From Paraphoma chrysanthemicola (taxonomy: Eukaryota; Ascomycota; Dothideomycetes; Pleosporales; Phaeosphaeriaceae), in contig JAGMWG010000012.1 in the NCBI GenBank assembly GCA_020744225.1, positions 124,001 through 188,000 of the forward strand: DNA of 64,000 bases, in the 5' to 3' direction. Positions 1 through 10,510 of this stretch are shown piece by piece. The translations under genes were made by a program, and so were the position numbers. The notes beneath the pieces were generated by a model. That model saw only the letters and a program-made list of their open reading frames with translations. It did not search any database and had not been told where the DNA came from. The stretch's first letter is position 1; each line of letters starts with the position of its first letter.

Positions 1-471
1 CCGGACCGTCAAAACCATTGATCACTGTTTCTATGCACACTTTCCAGTCATGTTCTTGGTTTTCTCCATCCTGTCGCTCTCCCGCTACATATCCATGCTG
101 GCCAACACACGCTCGCTTCACCGCAATTCCTTCGCCGGCCACATGGAACTTCCGACATCCGTCAACTTGTCTCAAATGTGTCACCCAGTTAGAGTTCTCT
201 CCTACGCGCCGTCATTCTCAGCACAATGTCTCAGTCACTTCATTGTTTGTCTTGCAATTTGCAACCTGGGTTGTGGGCAAACGTTCCACCCACGCATCAC
301 ACTTTGTTCATTCACATCTAAAAGTCATGTTTCATGCTGAGCTTATATTTCGAAAACTCCTCGTGAATTTAGTCATTTCAGAAAGATTTTGTCCTACCGT
401 AGCGAGCAAAGCTTTGAGAACGGAGCTGAAACCCCTGCTTCTTGAGTGGAAACTCACATTCGTGCACCACC
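1..471. other. intergenic sequence at window start
   Basis: No reading frame here has fungal coding character or a recognisable motif. Part of it is presumably the promoter and 5' leader of the small membrane-protein gene that starts at 472. The open frames that cover it begin at non-ATG codons or are short. Confidence 0.5.
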
Positions 472-966
472 ATGTCGTTCGCCAGCAAGAAAACGATTCT
501 AACCATCGTTCCTATCGTAGCCATCATCGCAGTCGTAGTGGCCAGCACCGCATTCTTCATGATCCAGAAGTGGCGCAAGTCGCAAAAGAACGTCCTTCCC
601 GTGACAGAGCACCCAGAGTCGGCATTCCTGCGGGAGCATCTCACCGGTCTACGCAGTTGGGAGAAACCAGCACCCGCCGCATACCCTTCCACTAATCGTT
701 GCTCACAGCCCTTGAAGGTCGATGCGGGCCATCTCCCGTTCCTCGCCCAGCCTACTTTCTCGCATCAACCTGAACGCTCTACGCGCTTGACCTGGCAGCA
801 ATACAAAGAGCGCCAGCATCAGCGAGACCTCGAGGCGCAGAATAAATCACCGCTTGTCCAGTGGAAGTTCAAGCCGAAGGGTCCCGCATACTGGCGCCAG
901 ATTGGTAGGGACATGGAGGCGCGGAAGTCATGGTGGCAGAAGCTGCACGACAAATGCGGCTTTTAG
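472..966 (+). CDS. small single-pass membrane protein, unknown function
   Basis: Intronless, 164 aa from the ATG at 472; the frame is open further upstream only from a TTG, so 472 is preferred and its CACC context suits a fungal start. Residues about 8-30 form one hydrophobic segment (VPIVAIIAVVVASTAFFMI) followed by basic residues (KWRKSQK), a signal-anchor pattern. The rest is polar and rich in Lys, Arg, Gln and Trp, with a C-terminal stretch of aromatic and basic residues (YWRQ, KSWWQKLHDK). I recognise no family. The likely topology is a short N-terminal segment outside the cytosol and a basic cytosolic tail, but this is inference. No neighbour suggests a role. Confidence 0.65.
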   Translation: MSFASKKTILTIVPIVAIIAVVVASTAFFMIQKWRKSQKNVLPVTEHPESAFLREHLTGLRSWEKPAPAAYPSTNRCSQPLKVDAGHLPFLAQPTFSHQPERSTRLTWQQYKERQHQRDLEAQNKSPLVQWKFKPKGPAYWRQIGRDMEARKSWWQKLHDKCGF

Positions 967-1899
967 TAGTGTCGGATTTGTGATGCTGATGTCGTCTAGC
1001 CAAAGACAGTCAAATCTCGCTTACTTCAGTCAGTCGATCAGAATCTAAATAACATTTGCGTCAACCTTCTGGACCCCCTTTTGCTTGATGTAAGTCTCAC
1101 GTGACGTCCACGATGCTGATACGAAGACAGTGGACCGAATTCAGTAACGTCCCTGACTCTTGCCCTCTCCTGCCATTAATGCCCAACTTAAAATGCGAAT
1201 CCGACTAGTTTGCTTGCGACTCTGGCGCATGGTGCGCTCGCAACTTCATTGGCCGCGCTTGCGCGTTTCAAGATCGTCACATCAAACACCAGACACGACG
1301 CGGATAGAACGCATCCACCAGAACATCCCGGAATATTCGACAACGTTTTCTCCGAGATCCTGGATATTCGCTTCATCCACATTGCTTATTGGCTGTTCGA
1401 ATTGTGCGACGTTTTGGTGTCGAGGCTTGTCATGTTTCGCGAAGACATGTCTTGGCCGAGTTTGTGGGTGAGAGACACCTAGGAGAGGGCGAGGACGAGG
1501 TTGAATGCCGGACAAAGTATCGTTCGAGTTATCTCTGAGCCGCGATTGCCAGATCCGACGAAGTGGAATGAGTAGCAACGATGCTCGTGCAGCGTGCGTG
1601 CGAATGAGGATCCACATCACTACCTGAACACACATCCCGGTATGGAACAAGCCAAGCATTCTGGCTCCGAGGCTTGATATGTTTCGCAGCATAGTCTTAG
1701 CGCTAGAGACCTTCGTTCTCGCACTCGAGTGCTTCGGTGCTTGAGATATAGTACCGACGCAGCGTCTCGCCAGAGAAGTACCTTGACATATACACCCCTC
1801 AGGTACCGCCATCGTGGCAGGCCACAAGCTCTCTTTCCTACATTGTCGTACCCCATGATACCCCCTTGGCTTTAAGATACCCCATATCTTCTTGTAATA
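967..1899. other. intergenic region, no convincing gene
   Basis: About 930 bases without a supported gene. A 181-codon frame on the minus strand (1282-1827) and about 90-100 codon frames on the plus strand overlap each other and show no domain, signal peptide or splice structure. The 8-bp palindrome TCACGTGA lies at 1097-1104, about 800 bases before the next gene. Confidence 0.5.
1097..1104. promoter_or_regulatory. TCACGTGA palindrome (bHLH E-box type)
   Basis: An exact CACGTG core with symmetrical flanks. Cbf1-type and other fungal bHLH factors bind this sequence. It lies about 800 bases upstream of the membrane-protein gene at 1900 and 130 bases after the gene ending at 966, so the target is unclear and it may be a chance match. 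Confidence 0.25.
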
Positions 1900-4800
1900 A
1901 TGTATGCTTCAGGCAAGCTGGTCTGGTACCTTCCATTCGTTTGCGTTGGCTTTACTCTTCTTTGCACAGTCCTCGTACTTCATCATGACAAGCATGCCGC
2001 GTCACACATCGCGAACTATCCAGCGAGCCTCACCGCCATCTTCACACCCGAGACTATCGATGCGCTGAACCACGATCCTCGACTCCAAGATGCGCTACTG
2101 TCGCTCACTGAGGCGATTGCGGAAACATCAACGGACCTTGGAGACCGCTTTCGCTTCCAGCATCTGAAGAGATTCGGGGCAAACCTAACGGATGGTATCA
2201 CGCATTTGCGAGTGAAACAGCAGTCTGCGAAGAGGAAACGAGGACTTCTCCAAGACCTCAGCGGTACTTTTGGACAACTGCTTGGCGGTAATGGTGGTGC
2301 GGGTGGTCTCAACCTTACGGGTGGATTCAGTGGCATCCTAGGTGGTCTAGGAGGCTCGCTCGCCGACTCTCTCACAACACCAGCATTATTCTTGGGCATA
2401 GGCTTAGGGTATGTTGCTGTCAGGCCACGCCATTTTCATTGCTAACGTCAATCAGAATGGGTGCATCAACAGGTCTGAACCTAACGGACATGCAAAGTGC
2501 TAATGCACAAAGCACCAAAGTCGCGAGCGCATACAATGCTTCAGCAACAGGCGTGAATCTCATCGCGCAGAATTTAGGCACCGGACTGGCTGGCCAAATT
2601 TCCCCTTCTTTCTCTTCTGGAACATCAAACATCTCCTTAGGTGCAGCCGCCTTTGCCCTGGCGACGGGGATCGGTAATGCGACAGCGTATGGTCTCAATT
2701 TGACGCAGCAGCAAGCACTACCTTCCAACGATTCCGGCATCGAAGCTGCGGCTGGCAACTTCGGTCTCGGCATAGCAGCACCCATCGTCTCGAACATCGA
2801 TCTACAGGCGGTGATGAGCAACCTCGGTGGCGCTGGAGCATCCATGTTTGCACAGCTGCCACAAATCGCTGCAGCTGCAGGTCAAGGTCTAGGAGAGGGC
2901 GCAAAGAATGGTCTTGGTTTAGCAGCTCCGACCTCACCTTCTCCACAAAAGCGCCAGCAGTCTTCGCCAGATCCTTCTGCTCTGGACATCGCAGCTACAG
3001 TCAGCTCCTTCACCAAGGGTCTCAGCCAGTCTTTCCTGACGGGCAGCGACCTGTCAAAGTTGAATCCTCTCGGAGGTACCAATGTCTCCAGCATGTTTGA
3101 TCTACAGTCCATGTTACGCCCACTCGCAGCGGGTGCTGGAGCCGGAATCGGCATGGGTATTGCAGTTGGCTTGAGCTTCAAATCCGCAGACGCGCAACCT
3201 AACTTTGGTGGAAATATCACGGGCCAAGACGAACAGACTGCACTTGTCGCCGAAGGTTTTGTTCAGAACATGCTATCGAATTTCCTTGCCAACAGTACCG
3301 CGCTCCAACAAGCTGGGACCTTACTTGCGTCCAATCAGCCATCATTACTGAAAAGCGTTGATGGCGCCAAAGCGGCCGAGGGATTTGCTAGAGGGACTAT
3401 CGAGGGCGTTATGAGCGCCATGTCTTCGGTCGGTGGGCTGAAAAATCTCATCAGTGGCCAAGTTCCGCCGAATGCTCTGGAAAATGTGCCAGTGCTTCAG
3501 CCGTCTACATTCAACGACTCGGTAAATGGCTCGGCGGTAGGATTTGCGCGAGGCTTGACGGGGCCAGGAACGATACTCGCGGCGGAAGTGATTCGCAATC
3601 TTACCGGAGGGACTCGAAATGCCACGATACAAGCGCCACAGAAACGAAATATAGACGAGGAAGTGGAAAATGGTGCTGTAGGTAAGACCCAATCCCTCAT
3701 CTATACCCTACTCAGGTCGCTAACACGATATACACAGCTCCATTCAAAGCTCTCTCCCCGCGCCAAAATACGCCTCCTATCTCTCCCCCACCCTCCTTTC
3801 CGCCCGCAATCGACGCCCAAACGCTTCAAACAGGCCTTCAGAAAGCTATCGACACTGTTACATGCCAGGGCATAGGCGGTGTAGCAGCTGCCGGTCTGGG
3901 TTTCATGAATGCTGCAAAAGCCAAGAACAAGAACGGCGAGCAAAGTAGCGCGCCGCTGGATCCAAGGGTCCTGGGGAGTCTGCCTGATGGGCCTATTGTG
4001 TTGAGTTCGGAGGGGAATACTTTTCAGGTAGTGATTAAGCAGGCGAGTGTGGAGATTAATGGATTGAAACTTGTGCCGTTTGCGGTTTTGACGGGATTAC
4101 ATGGTAAGTATCGATTTCACTCTGTAGCGGACATGGAAGTTACTGACGACGTGATGGAGTCCTGTTCACTGTCCTGGCTTTCCTCATCTTTCTTCCACTA
4201 TACCTCATCCTCGGCGCTGCATGGCGATTCTCCGTCCTCGCCGGACACCCGGTCGACGAAGCCAAGAATCGCAAATGGCGCCTGGGCTTCTTGATCACTT
4301 TCGCTATCCTGGGTGTATCGGGTATCGTACTCGGTATCGTAGGCATGGGCAACGCACGACACTTTCGCGACCAACACGGCGTAAGCCCATCCCCATCATC
4401 TCTCCGTTGACCACACAACTACTAACACGGCCTAGATCTTCGGCCTCATCTGCCTTATCCTCCTCTTCCCAACCGTCGCCTTCTCCATCCTCCGCCTCCG
4501 CACAACCATCCCACACCCTTCCCCTGCTGCATTCAACGGCCTCAAAGCACCCCTCACCCTCTTTAAAACGCCGCAGAAAATCTACCTCGCAAGCGGCCTA
4601 CTCACACAACTCCTCCTCGCACTGGGCCAATTCGCTTTCGTCCAGGGCTTCTCCGCACTGCGCTCCATTTCGCTGTGTCTCGTCGACGCAGTCCTGAATT
4701 CCAGCTCGACTGCGAATCTCGTGGGTATTTTGCTCATGGTCCAGATTAGTGCGACGGCGCTTGTGGGCGTGAGAGCGTGGTTGGAACAACATATCGCCAA

Positions 4801-5323
4801 GCGAGAAGCCGCCGCATCCTCTCCCTCCGAGTCTTTTGGAAGTGGTAAGCGTGGCGAGAAAGGCAGGCAATCCAGTATCCAAACATTCGGCTTCGATCGC
4901 AAATCTACGCCGCCGTCGCTTGACTTCAGCAAGTCAAAACCCAGACTAGCCCAACGCAAGACGGAGGAATTAGTCGGCGCAGAAGATAACGCGATTAGCA
5001 CGCCGTTTAACGTACGCAAAGAAGGCGAGATTGTATCGCCTCTATCGCCACGCGATATGGCGCGTCCATCGCAGGATTCGCCGCGGGTATACAATCCCAA
5101 GACTGGGGTGTATGAATATGAGAATGAGTACGAAGAGGGGTTTGGGAGTGTGCCGGTGACATACCAGGCGTACTCTACTTCGGCGGGTCCGAAGACGGAA
5201 AATGTGTCGACGAGGGATTTGTTTCCGCCGTTGGAGGGACAGGGAGTTGGGGGGAGGGCGCTGGGGAGGGCGCCGAGTTCGAGTTATTCGAGGCCGTTTG
5301 GGGGTGGTGTGGGACGAATGTAA
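1900..5323 (+). CDS. large membrane protein: glycine-rich repetitive ectodomain plus cytochrome b561-like membrane bundle
   Basis: Five exons joined in frame: 1900-2408, 2456-3681, 3738-4103, 4160-4380 and 4436-5323, giving 1069 aa. Introns are 47-56 bp with GTATGT/GTAAGN donors. A signal-anchor helix (residues about 8-28) is followed by some 600 residues of repeating units: short Gly/Ala-rich segments such as GIGLG, GLGIA and GIGMG, with many N-x-S/T sites (NLT, NIS, NAT). This pattern suggests a glycosylated, outward-facing region. After exon 3 come four to six hydrophobic segments (starting LFTVLAFLIFLPLYLIL), with His residues at LHV, ARHF and DQHG near helix ends, as in cytochrome b561-type folds. 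The polar Ser/Pro-rich tail of about 200 residues is probably cytosolic. The b561 assignment rests on helix and His pattern only. A surface redox or sensing role would be speculation. Confidence 0.75.
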
Positions 5324-5501
5324 AGTGCTGAGAAGTTTTCGGGGATTTTGTAAGAGACGGGCTTTTGGGTTTTGAATGTGTATATATTTGCTTCGGCCTA
5401 CCAATCATGGTGTAAACCCCCTCAATCGCATGCCTACACCTCACTTGCCCATAGTGCCCTCACATATCCAGCTGTGGAAATCGTGCGCTTCACGCACCGC
5501 C

Positions 5502-6880
5502 TTATTTCGGCTCACACACCACCAAGAAGGGATGCACCGCTGCACCAATCCACAAGCGTCCCGTCTTAACATCATGTCTGACCGTCGTGCTCCCAGTCAA
5601 AACCTCGCCCTTTTTATCCTCCAACACTTTATCCACATGATACAACACCTTCTTCTTTTCCACATCCACCGACTTGCGGATCCGCAGCACCGTCGCCGGC
5701 GCGCGAAGATCAGGGTTGAGCGGGTCATCAAGTGCTTTTCTCACTTTGAGAAAGTCGGGAAAGCCAGGGACGTATAGGTCGCCGTTGGCATCGGGAGAGA
5801 TGTTATCGAGAGGCATGCCGACGTGGATCTCGTCAATGAGTTTGAGTGTGTTGGATTTCGTGGGCGCATAGACGCGGACTCGCCCATCGACACTGCTGGG
5901 CAGGTAGATAAGGCCGTCGAAGCCGCGGGTTAGACCATTGGGGAATTTGAGACCCGGTTTCGGAAGGTTGGATAGTAGGCTGTCGAGGTATTCTTTGTAC
6001 AGAGGCTGCACTGGTCTCAGGTCCTTGGGTAGCTGTTCGATGGGTTCGGTGCCGTCAACTGCGGTGTTACATTCGCCGTTGAGTGCACAGTAGGCAACGT
6101 CTCCACCGCCAATGAAGGGATCCAATTCGCGCCGAAGACCGGTTCTGACGCTGTGGTCGTTGCTTACGAGGAATTCGCCGCCACCCAGAACGGCGATACG
6201 GTTTGGTGTACGGACTGCAGGAGAGAAGACAGTTCGCACATGCCGCATGGTGTCCTCGCCTCTTCGCATTTCAAACACTTCGATGGTAGAGTTTGCGCCG
6301 AGAACGGAAGCATCAACAACATTGTTGAAGGGCCCGATTGGAGGACGCTGATTCACAAAGTAAAAGTTGATAGTATCGCCATCGAGAATTTCCGCGTCGA
6401 AGCCCAGAATATCAATGGTGGAGTCGCCAGTTGCGCCAGCATATCCTAGAGGTTTGATGGAGCGGAGGTTATAAAAGCCATCTGCACCAGGGTCATCGAT
6501 GTCCAGGGCAATGAACTCCGAGCCACCAGAGCGACGACCAGTGGCATTGAATTTCTTGACTCTGACAGCTGTGAGGATTCGTCCAGTATAGAAAGCTGGG
6601 ATGAGTAAACGTACGCTTGGTTCCATTCCAGCCTGCCCGGACTCGTCCCCGCACACCCCGCATACAGCGTGCGCCCTTCATTGTCCAGCCACAAGTCCTC
6701 ACAAGCCTCCAGCCTTGGATGCTGGATGCGACGACAAGAGTAAGGAAACTCGTCGAGATTCTGGATCACGCGACCAACGCCGAACGTGGTTTGGAGCAAA
6801 TCGCGCACGAAGAATTGGTAGAAGGATGCAGCCCACGCCACGACGAGGGCATAGTACACCTGGGTCGCTGCACTAGGCAT
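5502..6880 (-). CDS. paraoxonase/arylesterase-like six-bladed propeller protein
   Basis: Two exons on the minus strand, 6880-6615 and 6561-5502, joined across a 53-bp intron (GTACGT donor, TCAG acceptor) that keeps the frame; 441 aa. The N terminus (YYALVVAWAASFYQFF) is a signal peptide or signal anchor, as in vertebrate paraoxonases. Family landmarks are the blade sequences CEDLWLDNEGRTLYAGC and FPNGLTRGFDGLIYLP and the calcium-site sequence FLVSNDHSVR, where Asn and Asp in the central tunnel bind catalytic calcium in known members. Paraoxonases and SMP-30/gluconolactonase relatives hydrolyse lactones, aryl esters or organophosphates; the substrate here is unknown. It diverges from the HAD gene at 7304 and may belong to the metabolic group that follows. 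Confidence 0.85.
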
Positions 6881-7303
6881 GTTGAAGCACCCTGATATGT
6901 TTCAAGTAAGGGATGGAAGAGCTCGCAGCTCGAGAGACGTAAGATGTATGAGCTGAGGAGCGTGGTGAAGACGGGGCGTACGCTTATGTCAGCCCTCAAA
7001 GCGGTTAACACTCCGCCAAGACGCCTAATCTCAGGCCTTCCGTGCGTGTTGCATCGAGCACGTGGGTCTTAGTGTGTTGTTTTGCCTCGTGCACAGACTT
7101 TATAAACAGATCCCGCGATGTTTTGATACTACTGTTGGCCATATTGTGGCCGGATGGCATGCATTTTGGGCCATTTTGAAGTCTAGATTGTTGACGTCAC
7201 GTTGTTGCTAGTCTAGACTTTCGATCCTGGAGCTTCGGGCGCGACTCCATCCCTCTGCAACATCCCAAAATCATCTGCAACAACCCAGAATCAACAGACG
7301 ACA
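6881..7303. other. divergent promoter region
   Basis: About 420 bases between the start codons of the paraoxonase-like gene (minus) and the HAD hydrolase (plus). A TTTATAAA sequence near 7099-7106 could serve as a TATA element for the plus-strand gene about 200 bases downstream. I see no gene here. Confidence 0.45.
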
Positions 7304-8029
7304 ATGACCAAATCAGCGTCCTTCGATGTAATTGGCACCTGTTTCGAGTTTATCGCGCCCATTGAAGCCATCCAACGGCGTCTCGGTCCGAAACTCAGCA
7401 CCGCAGCGGTCGACCCCAAGACACTCTTCTTTAGCTGGTTCTATGCTGCGCAGCGCGACTTCACCTATGTCAGCCTTTGCGAGTCATACACGCCTATCGC
7501 AGAAGTATTGAAATTGACGTTCCGACGCGCTTGTATGGTGGTCGATCTACCTGCCGACGCCGTGTCGGATGATGACATTGCCGAGGTAATGAAAGGGTTC
7601 AAGAGTATGGGACCAAGACAAGGGCTGAAGAACTGTTTTGATGGACTGAGGGATGCTGGATGGGATGTGCATGGCGTAACAAATGGCGCCAAGGAGGTTT
7701 CGCTCAATTACTACAAGAATGCAAGCATCGAGCTGGACAGCGAGCATCTTCTGAGCTGCGACGACCTGAAGGTTGCCAAACCGGATGTGAGGGTGTATGA
7801 GAATGCGAACCGACATCTTTCAGAGAAAGGACTGGGAAAGGACGGCGATGGAGATCGCTGGTTCGTAGCGGCACACGCTTGGGATCTTATCGCTGCGCGC
7901 AAAGCGGGCTTCAAAACAGCATACCTGGACTTTGAAGAGCACGACCCGGTAACTGAGGTCTTCGGCGAGTTTGACCTGTATGCAAAGAGCATGGATGAAT
8001 TGTTGGAGAAGCTCAAGAAGGCGTCATAA
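7304..8029 (+). CDS. HAD-superfamily hydrolase, haloacid dehalogenase type II-like
   Basis: Intronless, 241 aa. The N terminus holds the nucleophile motif FDVIGTC (Asp8). As in L-2-haloacid dehalogenases (FDxYGTL), it lacks the second Asp seen in HAD phosphatases. Motif II is VTNGA, the motif III Lys lies in VAKPD, and motif IV is AAHAWDLIAARKAGFKTAY, close to the AAHxWD pattern of type II dehalogenases. The helical cap lies between motifs I and II. Known relatives remove halide from 2-haloacids, but many fungal members are uncharacterised. It sits between the paraoxonase-like gene and the OAH-dependent PLP enzyme, with its stop only 60 bases from the convergent stop of the latter, so it may take part in tailoring in this group. 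Confidence 0.85.
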   Translation: MTKSASFDVIGTCFEFIAPIEAIQRRLGPKLSTAAVDPKTLFFSWFYAAQRDFTYVSLCESYTPIAEVLKLTFRRACMVVDLPADAVSDDDIAEVMKGFKSMGPRQGLKNCFDGLRDAGWDVHGVTNGAKEVSLNYYKNASIELDSEHLLSCDDLKVAKPDVRVYENANRHLSEKGLGKDGDGDRWFVAAHAWDLIAARKAGFKTAYLDFEEHDPVTEVFGEFDLYAKSMDELLEKLKKAS

Positions 8030-8089
8030 GTTCAACAAAAATCGGTGCGATGATTTGTACTTTCGTAAGGTCTTCAGGCCCATGTTTAT

Positions 8090-9662
8090 CTATGCGCTTA
8101 CCGCCATCTCTCTTGACGCCATCTCTTTGGTCTCCCTAGCCGTTCCATTTGGTTTCCCTGGCTGCGGAGCGTACAATGTACCGTCACTTGCCTCCGCATT
8201 CAAGCCGTTCTTCCATGTGGGCGTCCAGTCCTTTGCTGGCTTTAGCCCTGCGCCTACAAATGCCTGCTCGAAATCGTGGATAATATCGTCGATATGCTCA
8301 AGGCCAAGAGATACGCGAATCAAATCAGGTGTTACACCACCCTTTATCTTTTCGGCATCTGGAATTTGCTGATGGGTGGTACGCCATGGGTGAATGATGA
8401 GCGTTTTAGCATCGCCGACGTTAGCGAGGTGCGAACACAGCTTTAAGTTGTCAACGACGGCCGCGACTTCTGCGATGTTACCCGCAACACCCTTGTAATT
8501 TGGTTAGCCGATGAATTCTCTAGTAGATCACACTCGAGATTGGCTTACGAATGTCAGGACGCCGCCTTGGCCTTTCGGAAGAGTGCGCTGAGCGTGCTGG
8601 TAGTCAGCATGTGACTCCAGTCCAGGATAGTTTACCCAGTTGACGCATGGATGTTTCTCCAGCCACTTCGCCAGAGCCAGAGTGTTCGACACATGTCTTT
8701 CAGCCCGAAGCGCAAGCGTCTCTAGCCCTTGGAGAAACAGCCAGGCATTGAATGGGCTCATGCAGGGGCCCAAATCACGCATCGCATCCATGCGCACTTT
8801 TGCAGAAAGCGACTTGAGGCCGTATGTATCCCAGAAACGCATGCCATGGTAGCCATCCGCTGGCTCTGTCCTTGGTGGTACGTCAGTTGTCACTCACGAT
8901 GGCGAGATATTGTATAGCTTACATGCAGGGAAACTTGCCGCTTGCGGACCAGTCAAAGTGCCCGCCGTCAATGATGATTCCGCCCATCGATGTACCATGG
9001 CCGCCAATCCACTTCGTACACGAGTGTGTAATGATGTCTGCCCCAAACTGGATAGGTTTGCATAGGAAGCCCCCCATGCCAAAAGTGTTATCAACAATCA
9101 GTGGAATGCCAGCCTCATGGCAAACTTTGCTGATTGCCTCAATATCCGGCACGTTGAATTGTGGGTTGCCGATCGTCTCAATGTAGACTGCCCTCGTCTT
9201 ATCGTCGATCGCTTCCCTTATTCTTTGCGGGTCCTGGCCCTCGACAAATTTGCACGCAATGTTGAACTTCTTGAAGTACACCCGGAACTGATTGAAGGTA
9301 CCGCCATACAAGTTCATTGTTGAGACAAAGTTGTTTCCCGGCTCGCAAATGGAAGTGATGGCCATGAATTGGGCAGCATGGCCTGAAGCAGCAGCGACGG
9401 CGCCGACACCGCCTTCTAGCATCGCCATACGCTGCTCAAAGACGGAATTGGTAGGGTTACCCATGCGTGTGTACACATAGCCTTCTTTGCTCCACGCAAA
9501 CTTTGAAGCGCCATCGGCAGCATCTTCGAAATTATACGAGCATGTCTGGTACAGTGGAAGAGCTCGTGATCCGTTGATTGGGTCGGGCTCCTGAGCACCG
9601 TGAAGGGCAAGAGTCTCGAACTCAGGTGCTTTCGTGACGTTTCCAAGATGTCCAGATACCAT
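8090..9662 (-). CDS. O-acetylhomoserine-dependent PLP enzyme (OAH sulfhydrylase / Fub7-like)
   Basis: Three exons on the minus strand, 9662-8923, 8870-8549 and 8491-8090, with 52- and 57-bp introns; 487 aa. The ATG at 9662 is chosen because the longer frame begins at a TTG. This is the Cys/Met-metabolism fold-type I family: PLP-binding Lys217 in SCTKWIGGHG, cofactor-phosphate sequences EGYVYTRMGNPT and SGHAAQF, and the stacking region YIETIGNPQFNVPD. Housekeeping members (yeast Met17) make homocysteine from O-acetylhomoserine and sulfide. Relatives in fungal clusters (Fub7, LolC, CndF) exchange the acetoxy group for carbon or nitrogen nucleophiles. The C terminus runs some 40 residues past the usual end as a polar tail. 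Neighbouring homoserine acetyltransferase and aspartate kinase genes favour a pathway-specific role, but sequence alone does not exclude a methionine-pathway enzyme. Confidence 0.9.
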
Positions 9663-10510
9663 ATTGCAAGGCAAAGATTGAGGTCCCTGGGTGAGATAAG
9701 AACCGGATGGAAGTTTTCCTTGTTATAGGACGCGTAGGAAATCTCGCACTAACGATGTGCAAACTTGGATTCTCAGAGCTCATGTAAACAGTACGACTTC
9801 CTTTAAACGTTCTCCTCTGATAAGATGATCGCATCAACAAGCAGCTCAATCTCTATTGCGGCGAGGTGCATGCGGAGCGGCAGGACGGATACGCCCTGCA
9901 TACGGCCCGGGGCCTAATTTGCCGCTGAATTTGCGGCATCGTTATCGTGCTGACAAGTTCTGTCAAAATCAACGACTCAATCGCAGAAGGTCGCTCAGAG
10001 GCACTAAAGATGTTGTGGAGTGAGAATCGGTGGATACACAAAGGTGCCGATGGAGATGCCGCTCAATGCCGATGTCAGTTCTAGGCCCGAGACCCCCACT
10101 CCCCCACAATGTTGGGTGGCCCGATTCAATGGAGTCTCCACAGCATACGCACGACTTCTTCTCCCAGGTGTTGAGCGGGTTCTGCGAGTCTCACTGCATG
10201 CATAATCCAAGTGAAGAGCAATGCGCATGTACATTAAGTGTGAACGTCACCGAGCATTTCGGTTTTAACCGGGCATTTTGAAGCACTCGAATTTCATTTC
10301 ATGGCTACAGAGTCAATTTTATTACGGATCTCACTGACGCTGGTTATTCGAATACGACGTTTCTCGCAGGCTTCGTGTTGACTTTGAGCTCACTGTGGCC
10401 CGAGCCGTTAGCTTGATCCGGTTGTCTCAAGGTAGCACTTACAAGATATCGGGTCTCGCGTAAGAGCCAACAGGATCGAAATCCAGCTGGGACCAGTCAG
10501 CATGCTCTTA
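9663..10510. other. intergenic region between PLP enzyme and nitrilase
   Basis: About 850 bases with no supported gene. It is the promoter of the PLP enzyme on one side and the 3' flank of the nitrilase on the other. The partial palindrome ATGATCGCAT near 9823 matches 8 of 10 positions of the Cys3/MetR-type site ATGRYRYCAT; I regard it as weak. Confidence 0.4.

Noticed and set aside
1282..1827. 181-codon minus-strand frame in the 1-1.9 kb gap
   Set aside because: No domain, signal peptide or splice logic; overlapping plus-strand frames are just as long. A faint similarity between 1421-1450 and 1671-1700 is too short to call a repeat.
9823..9832. ATGATCGCAT as a Cys3/MetR site for the PLP-enzyme gene
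   Set aside because: Two of ten positions deviate from ATGRYRYCAT; a match of this quality is expected by chance.
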